Source: Streptomyces formicae
GTDB taxonomy: Bacteria; Actinomycetota; Actinomycetes; Streptomycetales; Streptomycetaceae
DNA length: 64,000 nt
Direction: 5' to 3'
Assembly (NCBI RefSeq): GCF_002556545.1
Contig: NZ_CP022685.1
Location: 1,240,001 to 1,304,000 of the forward strand
How positions within the stretch are numbered: position 1 is the stretch's first letter; each line of letters starts with the position of its first letter. Both the position numbers and the translations under genes were made by a program. Of this stretch, positions 25,608-34,604 are shown piece after piece. A model generated the notes under the pieces. That model saw only the letters and a program-made list of their open reading frames with translations. It made no database searches and was not told where the DNA came from.

Positions 25608-28093
25608 GATCTGGCTCCCTTGACGACGACGGTTCCCGAAAGGATCAACTCACGTGCGCTGGTGCCCACTTGCACGGTTCTGCGTCCCGTGCCGAGCACC
25701 CAGTCGTGCCGTTCGACGTCCCACGTGGAGAGGGTCCGCCCGGCCACCCGTACGGTCAGGCGCCGCCGCTCCCCCGCACGCAGCAGGACCCGCCGGTAGC
25801 CGCCGAGCACCCGCGGGGCCCGGGGCGCCCGCACGTCGGGTGACGGGCCGACGTACACCTGCGCCACGGTGACGCCGTCACGGGCCCCGGTGTTGCGTAC
25901 GGTGAACTCCGCCTCGACGCCGTCGCGTCCCGACCGACGGACCGTCAGATCCGAGTAGGCGAAGGTGGTGTACGACATCCCGTGCCCGAACGGGAAGAGC
26001 GGCCGCACCCCTTCGGCGTCGTACCAGCGGTAGCCGACGCGGATGCCCTCCGTGTACTCCTCGACGCCGTCCACGCCCGGGTATCGACGCCGGTCACCGG
26101 CCGTCGGGTGGTGGTCGTCGTCCACGGGGAACGTCTGGGTGAGCCGCCCGCCGGGGTCGCGGTCCCCGAACAGGACGGCGGCGGTGGCGGCCGCGCCCTC
26201 CTGCCCGGGGTAGTACATCTGCAGGACGGCGGCGGTCCGCTCCAGCCACGGCATGGCGGTCGCCGACGAGGTGTTGAGGACCACCGCCGTCCGCGGGTTG
26301 GCCGCCGTCACCGCTCTGATCAGCGCCTCCTGGTGCCCCGGCAGGGCGAGCGCCGTGCGGTCCTGGCCCTCCGTGGCGTCCTCGTACGCGAAGAGGACGA
26401 CGGCGTGCGCGCCGCGCGCCGCCCGTACGGCCTCGGCGACGTCGGCCGCCCGGGTGGCTGCCGTGACGCGCCTCAGCCGGAACGTCTGCCCCTGGTCGCC
26501 GCCCTTCGCCCGGATCCTCAGGCGGTGCCCGCCCCGCGTGAGGGGCCGCGTGGCGCGGCGCACGCTCAGCCCGTCGGGCGCCGTCGACGTCAGGCCGCCG
26601 GTGAAGAACTCGCCGACGCCGGGCCGCGGGGGAAACAGCTCCGCGCCGTCCAGCTCCACCGCGGGCCGCTCCCCGGAGTAGTGCACGACGAACATCCACT
26701 CGTCCCTGTCCCGCACGGTGAGCGTCCCCTCGTACGACCAGTCCCTGCCCGCGGCGACCTCCTGGCCCTCCGGGTCGAAGCCGGGCGTGAGCGCGGACTC
26801 GGGCAGCGGCTTGCCGTAGAGGTCCTCACCGAGGGAGTAGGTGACGCGGGCGCCCTTCCCCGCGCGGGACTTGAGGGCGTCCAGCGGTGCCTGCGCGTGG
26901 TCGGGCACGACGTGGGCGCTGCCGCCGCCGCTGACGAACGGGTACATGCCGGTGGGGCCGATGACGGCGATGTCGCGGGCCGCGCGGCCGGTCAGGGGCA
27001 GCATGCCGGACGCGTTGCGCAACAGCGTGGCACCCGCCTCGGCCACCTCCCTGGCGACGGCGGCACCGGCCTTCGGATCGCGCTCCGGCCGCCTCGGGGC
27101 GCTCCCGTCGAGCAGCCCGAACCGGTCCATGACGCCGAGGATCCTGCGCACGGAGCGGTCCACCTGGGCCTCGGGGACACTGCCGTCCTGGACCGCCCGC
27201 TTCAGGGCGGCCCCGAAGTAGCCGTCGTCCGGCATCTCCATGTCCAGGCCCGCGGCGATCGCGGCGACGGTGCTGTGCTGCGCGAACCAGTCGGTCATCA
27301 CCCAGCCCTCGAAGCCCCAGAGCTCGCGCAGGACGTCACTGAGCAGCGTCTTGTTCTCGCAGGCGAAGGCGCCGTTGACCTTGTTGTACGCCCCCATGAC
27401 CGACCCGGCACCGGCCGCGACGGCCGCCTCGAAGCCGCGCAGCTCCGTCTCGTGCAGGGTCCGCTCGTCCACCCGCACGTCGACGGACATGCGGTCCTTC
27501 TCCTGGTTGTTCAGGGCGAAGTGCTTGACGGTGGCGATGAGGCCCTCGCCCTGGATCCCCTTGATCTCCTCGGCGACCAGTTCGGCGGCGAGCAGCGGAT
27601 CCTCGCCGAAGGTCTCGAAGTTGCGGCCCGCGTACGGCGTACGGATGAGGTTGACCATCGGCGAGAGCAGCACGTCCTGCCCCAGGGCACGTCCCTCGCG
27701 GCCGATCACCCGGCCGTAGCGGCGGGCGAGTTCGGGGTCGAAGGCCGAGGCGAGCAGGACGGGCGCGGGCAGTGCGGTGGCGCGGGCGGCGACGCGGACA
27801 CCGGCGGGGCCGTCGGCGAGGCGCAGGGGCGGGATGCCGAGGCGCGGCACCCCCGGGACGTAGCCCGCCTGGCCGCGGCCCTCGGGGTCGTCGGCGCCGT
27901 GCAGCAGCGAGATCTTCTCGTCGAGCGTGAGCCTGCCGATGAGGGACTCGACGCGGGGACCGGCGCCGGGGTCCCGTCTCGCGCGGACCGCGGCGTACGA
28001 CGGGGGCGCCGCACCGGCGGTGATCGCGGCGGCCACGGTGATCGCACCGCCGAGCAGCCCGAGGGCTGACCGCCGGGACACGGAGTCGGACAT
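25604..28093 (-). CDS. Exported GH3 beta-glucosidase with PA14 insert
   Basis: 829 residues. The N-terminus VSRRSALGLLGG is a twin-arginine signal, so it is folded before export. GH3 catalytic domain: RLADGPAGVR, KHFALNNQE (190-198) and GWVMTDWF with nucleophile Asp268. A PA14-like domain, often used for sugar binding, is inserted around residues 420-540 (WSYEGTLTVRDRDEWMFVV). The FnIII-like domain at the C-terminus ends the chain. It is transcribed first in a two-gene unit with the carboxylesterase. Confidence 0.88.
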   Translation of the reverse strand: MSDSVSRRSALGLLGGAITVAAAITAGAAPPSYAAVRARRDPGAGPRVESLIGRLTLDEKISLLHGADDPEGRGQAGYVPGVPRLGIPPLRLADGPAGVRVAARATALPAPVLLASAFDPELARRYGRVIGREGRALGQDVLLSPMVNLIRTPYAGRNFETFGEDPLLAAELVAEEIKGIQGEGLIATVKHFALNNQEKDRMSVDVRVDERTLHETELRGFEAAVAAGAGSVMGAYNKVNGAFACENKTLLSDVLRELWGFEGWVMTDWFAQHSTVAAIAAGLDMEMPDDGYFGAALKRAVQDGSVPEAQVDRSVRRILGVMDRFGLLDGSAPRRPERDPKAGAAVAREVAEAGATLLRNASGMLPLTGRAARDIAVIGPTGMYPFVSGGGSAHVVPDHAQAPLDALKSRAGKGARVTYSLGEDLYGKPLPESALTPGFDPEGQEVAAGRDWSYEGTLTVRDRDEWMFVVHYSGERPAVELDGAELFPPRPGVGEFFTGGLTSTAPDGLSVRRATRPLTRGGHRLRIRAKGGDQGQTFRLRRVTAATRAADVAEAVRAARGAHAVVLFAYEDATEGQDRTALALPGHQEALIRAVTAANPRTAVVLNTSSATAMPWLERTAAVLQMYYPGQEGAAATAAVLFGDRDPGGRLTQTFPVDDDHHPTAGDRRRYPGVDGVEEYTEGIRVGYRWYDAEGVRPLFPFGHGMSYTTFAYSDLTVRRSGRDGVEAEFTVRNTGARDGVTVAQVYVGPSPDVRAPRAPRVLGGYRRVLLRAGERRRLTVRVAGRTLSTWDVERHDWVLGTGRRTVQVGTSARELILSGTVVVKGARS

Positions 28094-28262
28094 GAGCCGT
28101 CACTTCCTTCTGTGCCTTCGAGCATTCGACCTTTGAACGCACTATGCGACAAAACAGACTTGACGCTTCGTTAGACACCGCGAGGGACGGCGGGAAAACT
28201 ATGACTGCCACTGACTCGTGTCAACGAGTTGAACAAATTAAGTGAGGAAGCAGCGGACAGCA

Positions 28263-28300
28263 CGGCGCCCGGGACGCGTACTGCCGCGTCCCGGGCGCCG
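28263..28300. terminator. Strong hairpin between the thioesterase and GH3 genes
   Basis: CGGCGCCCGGGACGCG (28263-28278) pairs perfectly with 28285-28300 around a 6-base loop. It lies 36 bases downstream of the thioesterase-like gene and upstream of the GH3 promoter region (28094-28260), which has no other recognised element. Confidence 0.78.
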
Positions 28301-28335
28301 GGTTCGAGAACGGGGTCCCGCGAGGGACCGGTGGA

Positions 28336-28794
28336 TCAGCTGGGGTCGTTCGGCCGCAGGGTCCAGACGACCGTCATCTCGCCGGTGACGGCACCGTCCT
28401 CGCGCTGGATCGCGATGGCCACGGGGAACTCGGGTCGCTTGCCCTCGTCGAGCTCGGCGATCACGTCGGCGGCCGGACGGCCGAGGGTCGCCGTGGCCGT
28501 CACGGGCCCCATGGCCAGCTTCTTGTACGCGATCTCGGCGCTGACGGCGAGCGGCACGGCCCGCGAGAGCTCCGCGCCGAACGCGGCGAGCACGATGGCC
28601 CCGCTCGCGGACTCGCCCAGCGTGAACATGGCACCGGCGTGCGGCCCGCCGACGTGGTTGTGGTACTCGCTCTGGTCGGGCAGGGCCACCACGGCCTTGT
28701 CCGGCGCGGTCTCGCGGAACTCGAGGTTCAGCGTCCTGGCCATCGGCACCGTGGCGGCGAGCATCTCGCCGATCGACATCTGGTCTGCGCTCAT
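28336..28794 (-). CDS. DUF4442 hotdog-fold thioesterase-like protein
   Basis: 152 residues from ATG 28794. Hotdog fold with the helix-turn GGPHAGAMFTLGESASG at about residues 49-65, the PaaI/YiiD-like signature. It probably hydrolyses acyl-CoA or acyl-ACP, but the DUF4442 group lacks a firmly assigned substrate. It stands alone and ends at a strong hairpin. Confidence 0.78.
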   Translation of the reverse strand: MSADQMSIGEMLAATVPMARTLNLEFRETAPDKAVVALPDQSEYHNHVGGPHAGAMFTLGESASGAIVLAAFGAELSRAVPLAVSAEIAYKKLAMGPVTATATLGRPAADVIAELDEGKRPEFPVAIAIQREDGAVTGEMTVVWTLRPNDPS

Positions 28795-28862
28795 GGTCGG
28801 TGATGTTACCCATGAGTAGCGCCGCTGGCCAGGACTCCGGCACCGGGGAGATCACCGTCACC

Positions 28863-28868
28863 TAGGGT
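28863..28868 (+). promoter_or_regulatory. -10 box eight bases before the first paralogue
   Basis: TAGGGT ends exactly eight bases before ATG 28877. The two later paralogues have TATCGT and TATGGT at the same distance. No ribosome site is present at any of the three, which points to leaderless or nearly leaderless transcripts. Confidence 0.5.
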
Positions 28869-28876
28869 TGCTCCCC

Positions 28877-29854
28877 ATGTGGCAAGGACAGCAGCCGCCC
28901 GGGGGCGAGCAGAACCAGCGTGACCAGCGTCAGAACCCGTACCAGCAGCCGGGGTACCAGCAGCCGAGCCCCTACGGGCAGCAGGCTCCGTGGAACGCGC
29001 CGACGGTGCCCGCGGGTCCCGGGGCCGCGCCGCCCGAGCCGCCGCGCGGCGGCGGCAACGGCGGGAGGACCAAACTGATCGCCCTCGTCGCGGCCGGTGC
29101 CGTCGTGGTCGCCGCGGGCGTGACGGGCTTCCTGGTGCTCGGCGGCGACGAGGACGACAGCGCGAAGCCGGACCCGACGAAGTCCGCGACGGGCTCGCCT
29201 TCGGCGGACGCCTCCGACGACGCCAACCCCCGGACCGGGGACGACGGCGAGCCCGAGCCGACCGTGCCCGGCTGGAAGGTCGTCGTCAATCCGCGGCGCG
29301 GCCTCGCCTTCGACGTGCCTCCGGGGTGGGCCCTGGAGTCGAGGGACTGGGCGGGCGGCGTCGTGAAGGAGGGCGACGAGAAGGAGACGTACCTCGCCGC
29401 CTTCGCCGCCCCCGCGTACTACCAGCAGAAGTGGTGCGCGACCGACGAGGACAAGGACGGCAGGGCCGACTACACGTCGCTCGCCGCCGCGGGCACCAGG
29501 GGCAACAGGGGCGTCAAGAGCACCGAGCAGGCCGCGCGGAACGATGCGACCATGTGGGTCTACGGGGCGTACACCCAGCCCGACAAGAAGAAGGTCACGA
29601 CCGGCGCCGTCGAGTCGTACACCACCGAGTCGGGCCTCAAGGGCAGCCTGGTGAGCGCCAGTTCGGCCGGGGTCGACAAGCAGGGCAAGTGCGCGTCGGA
29701 CGGCAAGGCCACCGTGTTCGCCTTCAAGGACTCGGGCGGCGAGTTCGCCTCCTGGTCCTTCCACGGCGCCAAGGGCGTCAAGGACGAGGTGCCCGACGCC
29801 ACCGTGAAGAAGATCCTCGCGACGGTGCGCGAGTACGACGTCCCCGAGGACTGA
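28877..29854 (+). CDS. Q/P-rich membrane-anchored protein, paralogue 1
   Basis: 325 residues. The cytoplasmic N-terminus is Gln/Pro/Gly/Tyr-rich (MWQGQQPPGGEQNQ, PYQQPGYQQP), followed by one membrane helix (about 66-88, LIALVAAGAVVVAAGVTGFLVLGG), an Asp/Ser/Lys linker, and an outside domain of about 200 residues that starts with VPGWKVVVNPRRGLAFDVPPGW and has two cysteines (KWCAT, GKCAS). First of three tandem paralogues. The outer domain resembles small secreted domains of unknown role in Streptomyces; no catalytic residues recognised. Confidence 0.75.
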   Translation: MWQGQQPPGGEQNQRDQRQNPYQQPGYQQPSPYGQQAPWNAPTVPAGPGAAPPEPPRGGGNGGRTKLIALVAAGAVVVAAGVTGFLVLGGDEDDSAKPDPTKSATGSPSADASDDANPRTGDDGEPEPTVPGWKVVVNPRRGLAFDVPPGWALESRDWAGGVVKEGDEKETYLAAFAAPAYYQQKWCATDEDKDGRADYTSLAAAGTRGNRGVKSTEQAARNDATMWVYGAYTQPDKKKVTTGAVESYTTESGLKGSLVSASSAGVDKQGKCASDGKATVFAFKDSGGEFASWSFHGAKGVKDEVPDATVKKILATVREYDVPED

Positions 29855-29966
29855 GCGGGGGGGGGGACGCCGAGGGTTCGGCGCGGCCCAAGTGCCTTAC
29901 GGAGTACCTTACGGACCCGGAAAACCGTCGCCCGGGGTGGCTGTGATCTTGCTCGTGGCGCACCCG

Positions 29967-29972
29967 TATCGT
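29967..29972 (+). promoter_or_regulatory. -10 box eight bases before the second paralogue
   Basis: TATCGT ends eight bases before ATG 29981, the same geometry as at the other two copies. The tract GGGGGGGGG just after the first paralogue (29857-29866) precedes it. Confidence 0.5.
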
Positions 29973-29980
29973 TGCCCGCC

Positions 29981-31030
29981 ATGTGGCCAGGACAGCAGCC
30001 GCCCGGGGGCGAGCAGAACCCGCGGGACCAGAGTCAGAACCCGTACCAGCAGCCGGGGTACCAGCAGCCGAACCCCTATCAGCAGCCGGGCTACCAGGCG
30101 CCGAATCCGTACCAGCAGCCCGCGCCCGGCCAGGGCGCGGCAGGGGACGGTCGCGGGAGCACGGTCCAGGGCACGGGCATGGGACACGGCGCGGGAGACG
30201 GCGGCCGTGGCGGCCGCAACAGGTCCAAGGTCATCGCCGTCGTCGCCGCGGCCGCCGTGGTCGTGGCCGCTGGCGTGACCGGATTCCTGGTGCTCGGCGG
30301 CGACAAGGACGACAAGGACACCAAGGCCGACTCCCCCTCGGGATCCGCGGCCGAGAAGCCGGGCGCGGCGCCGGGCACCGACGGCAGCGGCGACGGCGAT
30401 GACGACGAGCGCGGTACGGACAACGAGCTCAAGCCGACCGTCAAGGGCTGGCGCGTCGTGGTGAACCCCAAGTGGGGCACCGCCTTCGACGTACCGCCGG
30501 AGTGGGACGTGCAGAATCCCGGCTCGGCGATCGCCCTGGAGGACCACAAGACCGGCAAGCCGCTCATGACCATGTCGGCTCCCGCGTACCTGAAGCCCAA
30601 GTGGTGCGTCGCCGACGACAACAAGGACGGCAGGACCGAGGACCACGAGCTCGCCGCCGTGGGCACCAAGGGCGCCAACGGCGCGAAGAACACCGACGAG
30701 GTCGCGGTCAACCAGGTCTCGTGGTGGATCTACGGCGTCTACACGCAGCCCGACAAGAAGAGCCTCGGCCCCGAGGAGAAGGCGGTGCCGTACACCACGA
30801 AGTCCGGCATCAAGGGCAGCATCTCGCGCGCCAAGTCCGTCAACACCCCCATGAAGGGCAAGTGCGCGACGGACGGCAAGGCGATCTCCTTCGGCTTCAA
30901 GAACGCCGCCGGTGAGTACGTCGTGTGGAGCCTCTACGGCGCCACCGGGGTGAAGGACGAGATTCCCGAGGAGACGGTGATGAAGATCCTCAGCACCGTG
31001 CGCACCCAGGGCGACCCGACGGAATCCTGA
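29981..31030 (+). CDS. Q/P-rich membrane-anchored protein, paralogue 2
   Basis: 349 residues with the same plan as its neighbours: MWPGQQPPGGEQNPR, three PYQQPGYQ-type repeats, a longer Gly-rich spacer, one membrane helix (about 89-110), and the outer domain opening with VKGWRVVVNPKWGTAFDVPPEW. Cysteines in KWCVADDN and GKCATDGK are conserved in all copies, as are the K-x-D-E-x-P-E/D-x-T-V-x-K-I-L end and WW/MW-x-YG motif. No ribosome site precedes the ATG. Separate promoters for each copy suggest separate control rather than one operon. Confidence 0.75.
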   Translation: MWPGQQPPGGEQNPRDQSQNPYQQPGYQQPNPYQQPGYQAPNPYQQPAPGQGAAGDGRGSTVQGTGMGHGAGDGGRGGRNRSKVIAVVAAAAVVVAAGVTGFLVLGGDKDDKDTKADSPSGSAAEKPGAAPGTDGSGDGDDDERGTDNELKPTVKGWRVVVNPKWGTAFDVPPEWDVQNPGSAIALEDHKTGKPLMTMSAPAYLKPKWCVADDNKDGRTEDHELAAVGTKGANGAKNTDEVAVNQVSWWIYGVYTQPDKKSLGPEEKAVPYTTKSGIKGSISRAKSVNTPMKGKCATDGKAISFGFKNAAGEYVVWSLYGATGVKDEIPEETVMKILSTVRTQGDPTES

Positions 31031-31090
31031 GGGGAATCCGTCGGGGAATCCGTCGGGGAAACCTGAGGGGAATCCGTACGGGAATCCTCA
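31031..31090 (+). repeat. Short GGGGAATCCGTC repeats and pyrimidine tract
   Basis: Several direct copies of GGGGAATCC(GTC) follow the second paralogue's stop at about 12-base steps (31031-31081), and then a C/T-only tract runs to about 31140. The repeat begins in the final codons of the gene (GGAATCCTGA). The rest of the gap to 31224 holds only the third copy's -10 box. Confidence 0.65.
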
Positions 31091-31210
31091 CGGTTTCCCC
31101 CTCTTCTCCCCCCTCTTCTTCCCCCTCTTCCTCCCGTCTCCAGGGCCCGTCCCGGGGCCCCGTGCCCGCCCCACCGGGGGCGCCCATGGCACAGGGGCCC
31201 CACCCCCCTC

Positions 31211-31216
31211 TATGGT
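31211..31216 (+). promoter_or_regulatory. -10 box eight bases before the third paralogue
   Basis: TATGGT ends eight bases before ATG 31225, completing the shared TA-N2-GT then eight bases then ATGTGG pattern. Confidence 0.5.
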
Positions 31217-31224
31217 TACTGGCC

Positions 31225-32328
31225 ATGTGGCCAGAACAGCAGCCGCCCGGGGGCGAGCAGAACCCGCAGGACCAGAGTCAGAACCCGTACCAGCAGCCGG
31301 GGTACCAGCAGCCGAACCCGTATCAGCAGCCGGGTTACCAGCAGCAACCGCCGCAGCCGCAGCAGCCGGGCGGCTATCCGCCGCCTCCCGCGCAGCCGCA
31401 GCAGCCGACGCAGCCGGGCGCCTTCTCGCAGCCCGAGCAGTCGCACTGGGCGGCTCCGACGCCGCCCCCGATGCCGACGGTGCAGCAGGGCGGCGCCGGG
31501 GGCGGCAACGGCGGCGGTGACAAGAAGACGAAGGTCACCGCGATCGTCGCCTCGCTCGCCGTGCTCGCCGCGGCCGGCATCACGGCGTTCTTCGTCCTCG
31601 GTGACGACAAGGACGACAAGGTCGACAGCGCGGGGCCCGCGAAGCCCTCGAAGTCCGCGAAGAAGGATCCGAGCCCGGAGCCGAGCGGCGAGAACGAGCG
31701 CAACGCGGAGGGCGACAAGCCGACCGTCGACGGCTGGCAGGTCGTGGTGAACCCCAAGTGGGGCACCGCCTACGACGTCCCCGCCGACTGGAAGGTGCAG
31801 ACGCCCGACACCCTCATCGGCTTCGAGGACGAGAAGAAGGGCGACGGCAGCGCCCTGATCATCATGTCCGCGCCCGCCGTCCTCAAGGAGAAGTGGTGCT
31901 CCTCGGACAGCAACAAGGACGGCAAGGAGGACGACACGTCCCTCGCCGTCGTCGGCACCAAGGGCCAGAACGGCGCGAAGGACACCAAGGACGTCGCGCG
32001 CAACGACTCGGCCTGGTGGGTCTTCGCCGGGTACACCGACCAGAAGAAGGCCGACAAGAAGAAGATCAAGATCGGCAAGATCGAGGACTACACCACCAAG
32101 GCCGGCATCAAGGGCAGCCTCGTCACCACCGTCACCGAGGGCGCCGCCGGATCCGGCAAGTGCGACACGGAGGGCAAGGCCACCACCTTCTCCTTCAAGA
32201 ACGAGTCCGGTGAGTACGTGGCGTGGACCCTCTACGGCGCCAAGGGCGTCAAGGAAGAGGTCCCCGACGCCACGGTGAAGAAGATCCTCAACACCGTCCG
32301 GTGGAGCTCGGGCAGCGACGAGTCCTGA
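31225..32328 (+). CDS. Q/P-rich membrane-anchored protein, paralogue 3
   Basis: 367 residues. N-terminus MWPEQQPPGGEQNP with the longest Gln/Pro region of the three (up to about residue 85), one membrane helix (about 105-127, VTAIVASLAVLAAAGITAFFVLG), a charged linker, then the outer domain (VDGWQVVVNPKWGTAYDVPADW) with cysteines in KWCSSDSN and GKCDTEGK. The Q/P-rich tails resemble low-complexity regions that gather on the inner membrane face. The expansion of the repeat from copy to copy suggests recent tandem duplication and slippage. Confidence 0.75.
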   Translation: MWPEQQPPGGEQNPQDQSQNPYQQPGYQQPNPYQQPGYQQQPPQPQQPGGYPPPPAQPQQPTQPGAFSQPEQSHWAAPTPPPMPTVQQGGAGGGNGGGDKKTKVTAIVASLAVLAAAGITAFFVLGDDKDDKVDSAGPAKPSKSAKKDPSPEPSGENERNAEGDKPTVDGWQVVVNPKWGTAYDVPADWKVQTPDTLIGFEDEKKGDGSALIIMSAPAVLKEKWCSSDSNKDGKEDDTSLAVVGTKGQNGAKDTKDVARNDSAWWVFAGYTDQKKADKKKIKIGKIEDYTTKAGIKGSLVTTVTEGAAGSGKCDTEGKATTFSFKNESGEYVAWTLYGAKGVKEEVPDATVKKILNTVRWSSGSDES

Positions 32329-32421
32329 GCCCCGGGGCACGCGGGGCCCGGTTCCGAGCCACGCCGGGCCACGAGGAGAAACCGTTTGGCAAGTCGGCCG
32401 CCCGCCGGGGATAGTCCCGGG

Positions 32422-33744
32422 GTGACGACACCTGCCCCCAGCCTGCGCCGCCCCTCCTGGGCGGGCCGCAACTACACGCTGCTGACCGCCGCCGCGATCG
32501 TGACGAACCTCGGAAGCCACGGGGCGTTGATCGCGGCGGCGTTCGCCGTCCTCGACGCCGGCGGCGACGGCGGGGACGTCGGGCTCGTGGCGGCCGCGCG
32601 GACCCTGCCGCTCGTGCTGTTCCTGCTCATCGGCGGCGCGGTCGCCGACCGGCTGCCGCGCCACCACGTGATGGTCGCCGCCAACGCCCTCAACTGCTTC
32701 TCGCAGGCGGCCTTCGCGGTGCTCGTCCTCGCGGGCGAGCCGCAGCTGTGGCAGATGATGCTGCTCACCGGGCTCGGCGGCATCGGACAGGCGTTCTTCG
32801 GCCCGGCGGCCGAGGGCATGCTGATGTCGTCCGTCAGCGGCGAGCAGGCGAGCCGGGCGTTCGCGCTGTACCGGATGGCGATGCAGGGCGCGGGGCTCGG
32901 CGGCGCCGCGCTCGGCGGTCTGCTGGTGGCGGCGATGGGCCCCGGCTGGGTGCTCGCCGTGGACGCCGTGGCCTTCGCGGGCGCGGCGGCGCTGCGCTCG
33001 CTCCTCGACGTCAGCCACATTCCGCCGCGCGAGCCCGGCGGCGGTCTCCTCGCCGATCTGCGGGACGGCTGGCGGGAGTTCACAGGACGCCCCTGGCTGT
33101 GGTCGATCGTGGCGCAGTTCTCCGTCGTGGTCGCGGTGGTGGGCGCCGCGGAGGCGGTCTTCGGCCCACTGGTCGCGCGCGACGAACTGGGCGGCGCCGG
33201 GCCCTGGGGCCTCGCGCTCGGCGCGTTCGGTGCGGGCACGGTCGGCGGCGCGCTCCTGATGATGCGGTGGAAGCCGCGACGGCTGCTGTTCGCGGGCACC
33301 CTGTGCGTCTTCCCGCTGGCCGCCCCCTCGGCGGCCCTCGCGGTGCCGCTGCCGGTGGCGGGGCTCGCCGCGGTGATGTTCGTCAGCGGTGTGGCGATCG
33401 AGGTGTTCGGCGTCTCGTGGATGACGGCGATGCACCAGGAGATCCCCGAGGAGAAGCTGTCGCGGGTCGCGGCCTACGACTGGTTCGGCTCGGTGGCGAT
33501 GGTGCCGCTGGCCACCGCGCTCGCCGGGCCCGCGGAGTCCGCGTTCGGCAGGTCCGCCTCGCTGTGGGGCTGCGCGGCGCTGGTGATCGTGGTGACGGCG
33601 GCGGTCCTCCTCGTCCCCGACGTACGCCATCTGACGCGGCGTACGAAGGAGGTGGCGGCCGGTGCCGGGACCTCCACGGAGGCCGCCCCCGGCTCCGGCC
33701 TCGCCTCAGCCGACGCTGAAAGCGCCGCCGGGCGGCTCGGGTGA
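32422..33744 (+). CDS. MFS transporter (enterobactin-exporter-like)
   Basis: 440 residues from GTG 32422; GATAGT ends six bases before it and no ribosome site is seen, so it may be leaderless. About twelve hydrophobic segments, with the family loop GGAVADRLPRHHVMV between helices 2 and 3 (GxxxDRxxRxx motif). This MFS_3 / DHA3 group exports drugs or siderophores; the substrate is not predictable. It is convergent with, and overlaps by 39 bp, the spermidine-synthase-like gene. Confidence 0.83.
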   Translation: MTTPAPSLRRPSWAGRNYTLLTAAAIVTNLGSHGALIAAAFAVLDAGGDGGDVGLVAAARTLPLVLFLLIGGAVADRLPRHHVMVAANALNCFSQAAFAVLVLAGEPQLWQMMLLTGLGGIGQAFFGPAAEGMLMSSVSGEQASRAFALYRMAMQGAGLGGAALGGLLVAAMGPGWVLAVDAVAFAGAAALRSLLDVSHIPPREPGGGLLADLRDGWREFTGRPWLWSIVAQFSVVVAVVGAAEAVFGPLVARDELGGAGPWGLALGAFGAGTVGGALLMMRWKPRRLLFAGTLCVFPLAAPSAALAVPLPVAGLAAVMFVSGVAIEVFGVSWMTAMHQEIPEEKLSRVAAYDWFGSVAMVPLATALAGPAESAFGRSASLWGCAALVIVVTAAVLLVPDVRHLTRRTKEVAAGAGTSTEAAPGSGLASADAESAAGRLG

Positions 33745-34581
33745 GGCGACCGCGTCCTCGTCGTGGACGGGCTTCGCGTCGCCGATGAGGCGCCGCAGCC
33801 CGTCCCCGTGCTCGACCCGGGCGGGGAAGGCGTCGGACGCCGCGCGCCGGGCCAGGGCCGCGGTGTCGAGCGGTTCCTGCGAGGCGACGAGCACCGCGTT
33901 CCCGAAGCGGCGGCCGCGCAGCACGGACGGCTCGGCGATCAGCGCGAGCTCCTGGAAGACCTCGGCGAAGGTGGCCAGTTGGGAGCGGAGGAAGGTGAAC
34001 GGCGCGCCGTCGGCGAGGTTCGCCGCGTAGCGCCCGCCCGGCCGCAGGACGCGGGCTGCCTCCCTGGCGTAGGCGACGGTGGTCAGGTGCGCGGGCACCC
34101 GTGAACCGCCGAAGACGTCGGCGACGACGACGTCCGCGCTGTCGTCCGGCGCCCGGTCGAGCCACGCCCTGGCGTCCGCGCCGTGCACGGTGACCCCCGC
34201 GCCCTCGGCCAACGGCAGGTGCTCGGCCACCAGGCGCAGCAGCGCGCGGTCCGCCTCGACCACGTCCTGCCGGGATCCCGGCCGGGTGGCCGCGACGTAG
34301 CGGGGCAGGGTGAGCGCTCCCCCGCCGAGGTGGAGGACGTCGAGCGGCAGGCCGGGTTCGCCGGTGGTGTCCAGGACGTGTGCGAGGCGCCGCGCGTACT
34401 CGAACTCCAGGTGCGTGGGCGCGTCCAGATCGACGTACGACTGCGGGGCCCCGTCCACCGTGAGCAGCCAGGCCCTGGCACGGTCGACGTCGGGCATCAG
34501 CTTGGCGGTGCCGTGATCGACGTCCCGGGTCACCGGAATCGCCTCGTCACCGCCTTCGCCCTCGAACTCGTGCTCGTCCAC
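33706..34581 (-). CDS. Spermidine-synthase-like methyltransferase-fold protein
   Basis: 291 residues from GTG 34581. Rossmann fold of the polyamine-synthase group: LDVLHLGGGALTLPRYVAATRPGSRQDVVEAD (motif I and acidic residue after strand 2), GADARAWL and DVVVADVFGGSRVP. The aspartate pair that handles putrescine in true SpeE is not clear, so it may act on another substrate. It overlaps the convergent MFS gene and lies 23 bases after the TetR gene, so TetR and this gene likely form a unit. Confidence 0.75.
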   Translation of the reverse strand: MDEHEFEGEGGDEAIPVTRDVDHGTAKLMPDVDRARAWLLTVDGAPQSYVDLDAPTHLEFEYARRLAHVLDTTGEPGLPLDVLHLGGGALTLPRYVAATRPGSRQDVVEADRALLRLVAEHLPLAEGAGVTVHGADARAWLDRAPDDSADVVVADVFGGSRVPAHLTTVAYAREAARVLRPGGRYAANLADGAPFTFLRSQLATFAEVFQELALIAEPSVLRGRRFGNAVLVASQEPLDTAALARRAASDAFPARVEHGDGLRRLIGDAKPVHDEDAVASPEPPGGAFSVG

Positions 34582-34604
34582 CTGCCCATTGTGCCTGTCG
34601 GCCG

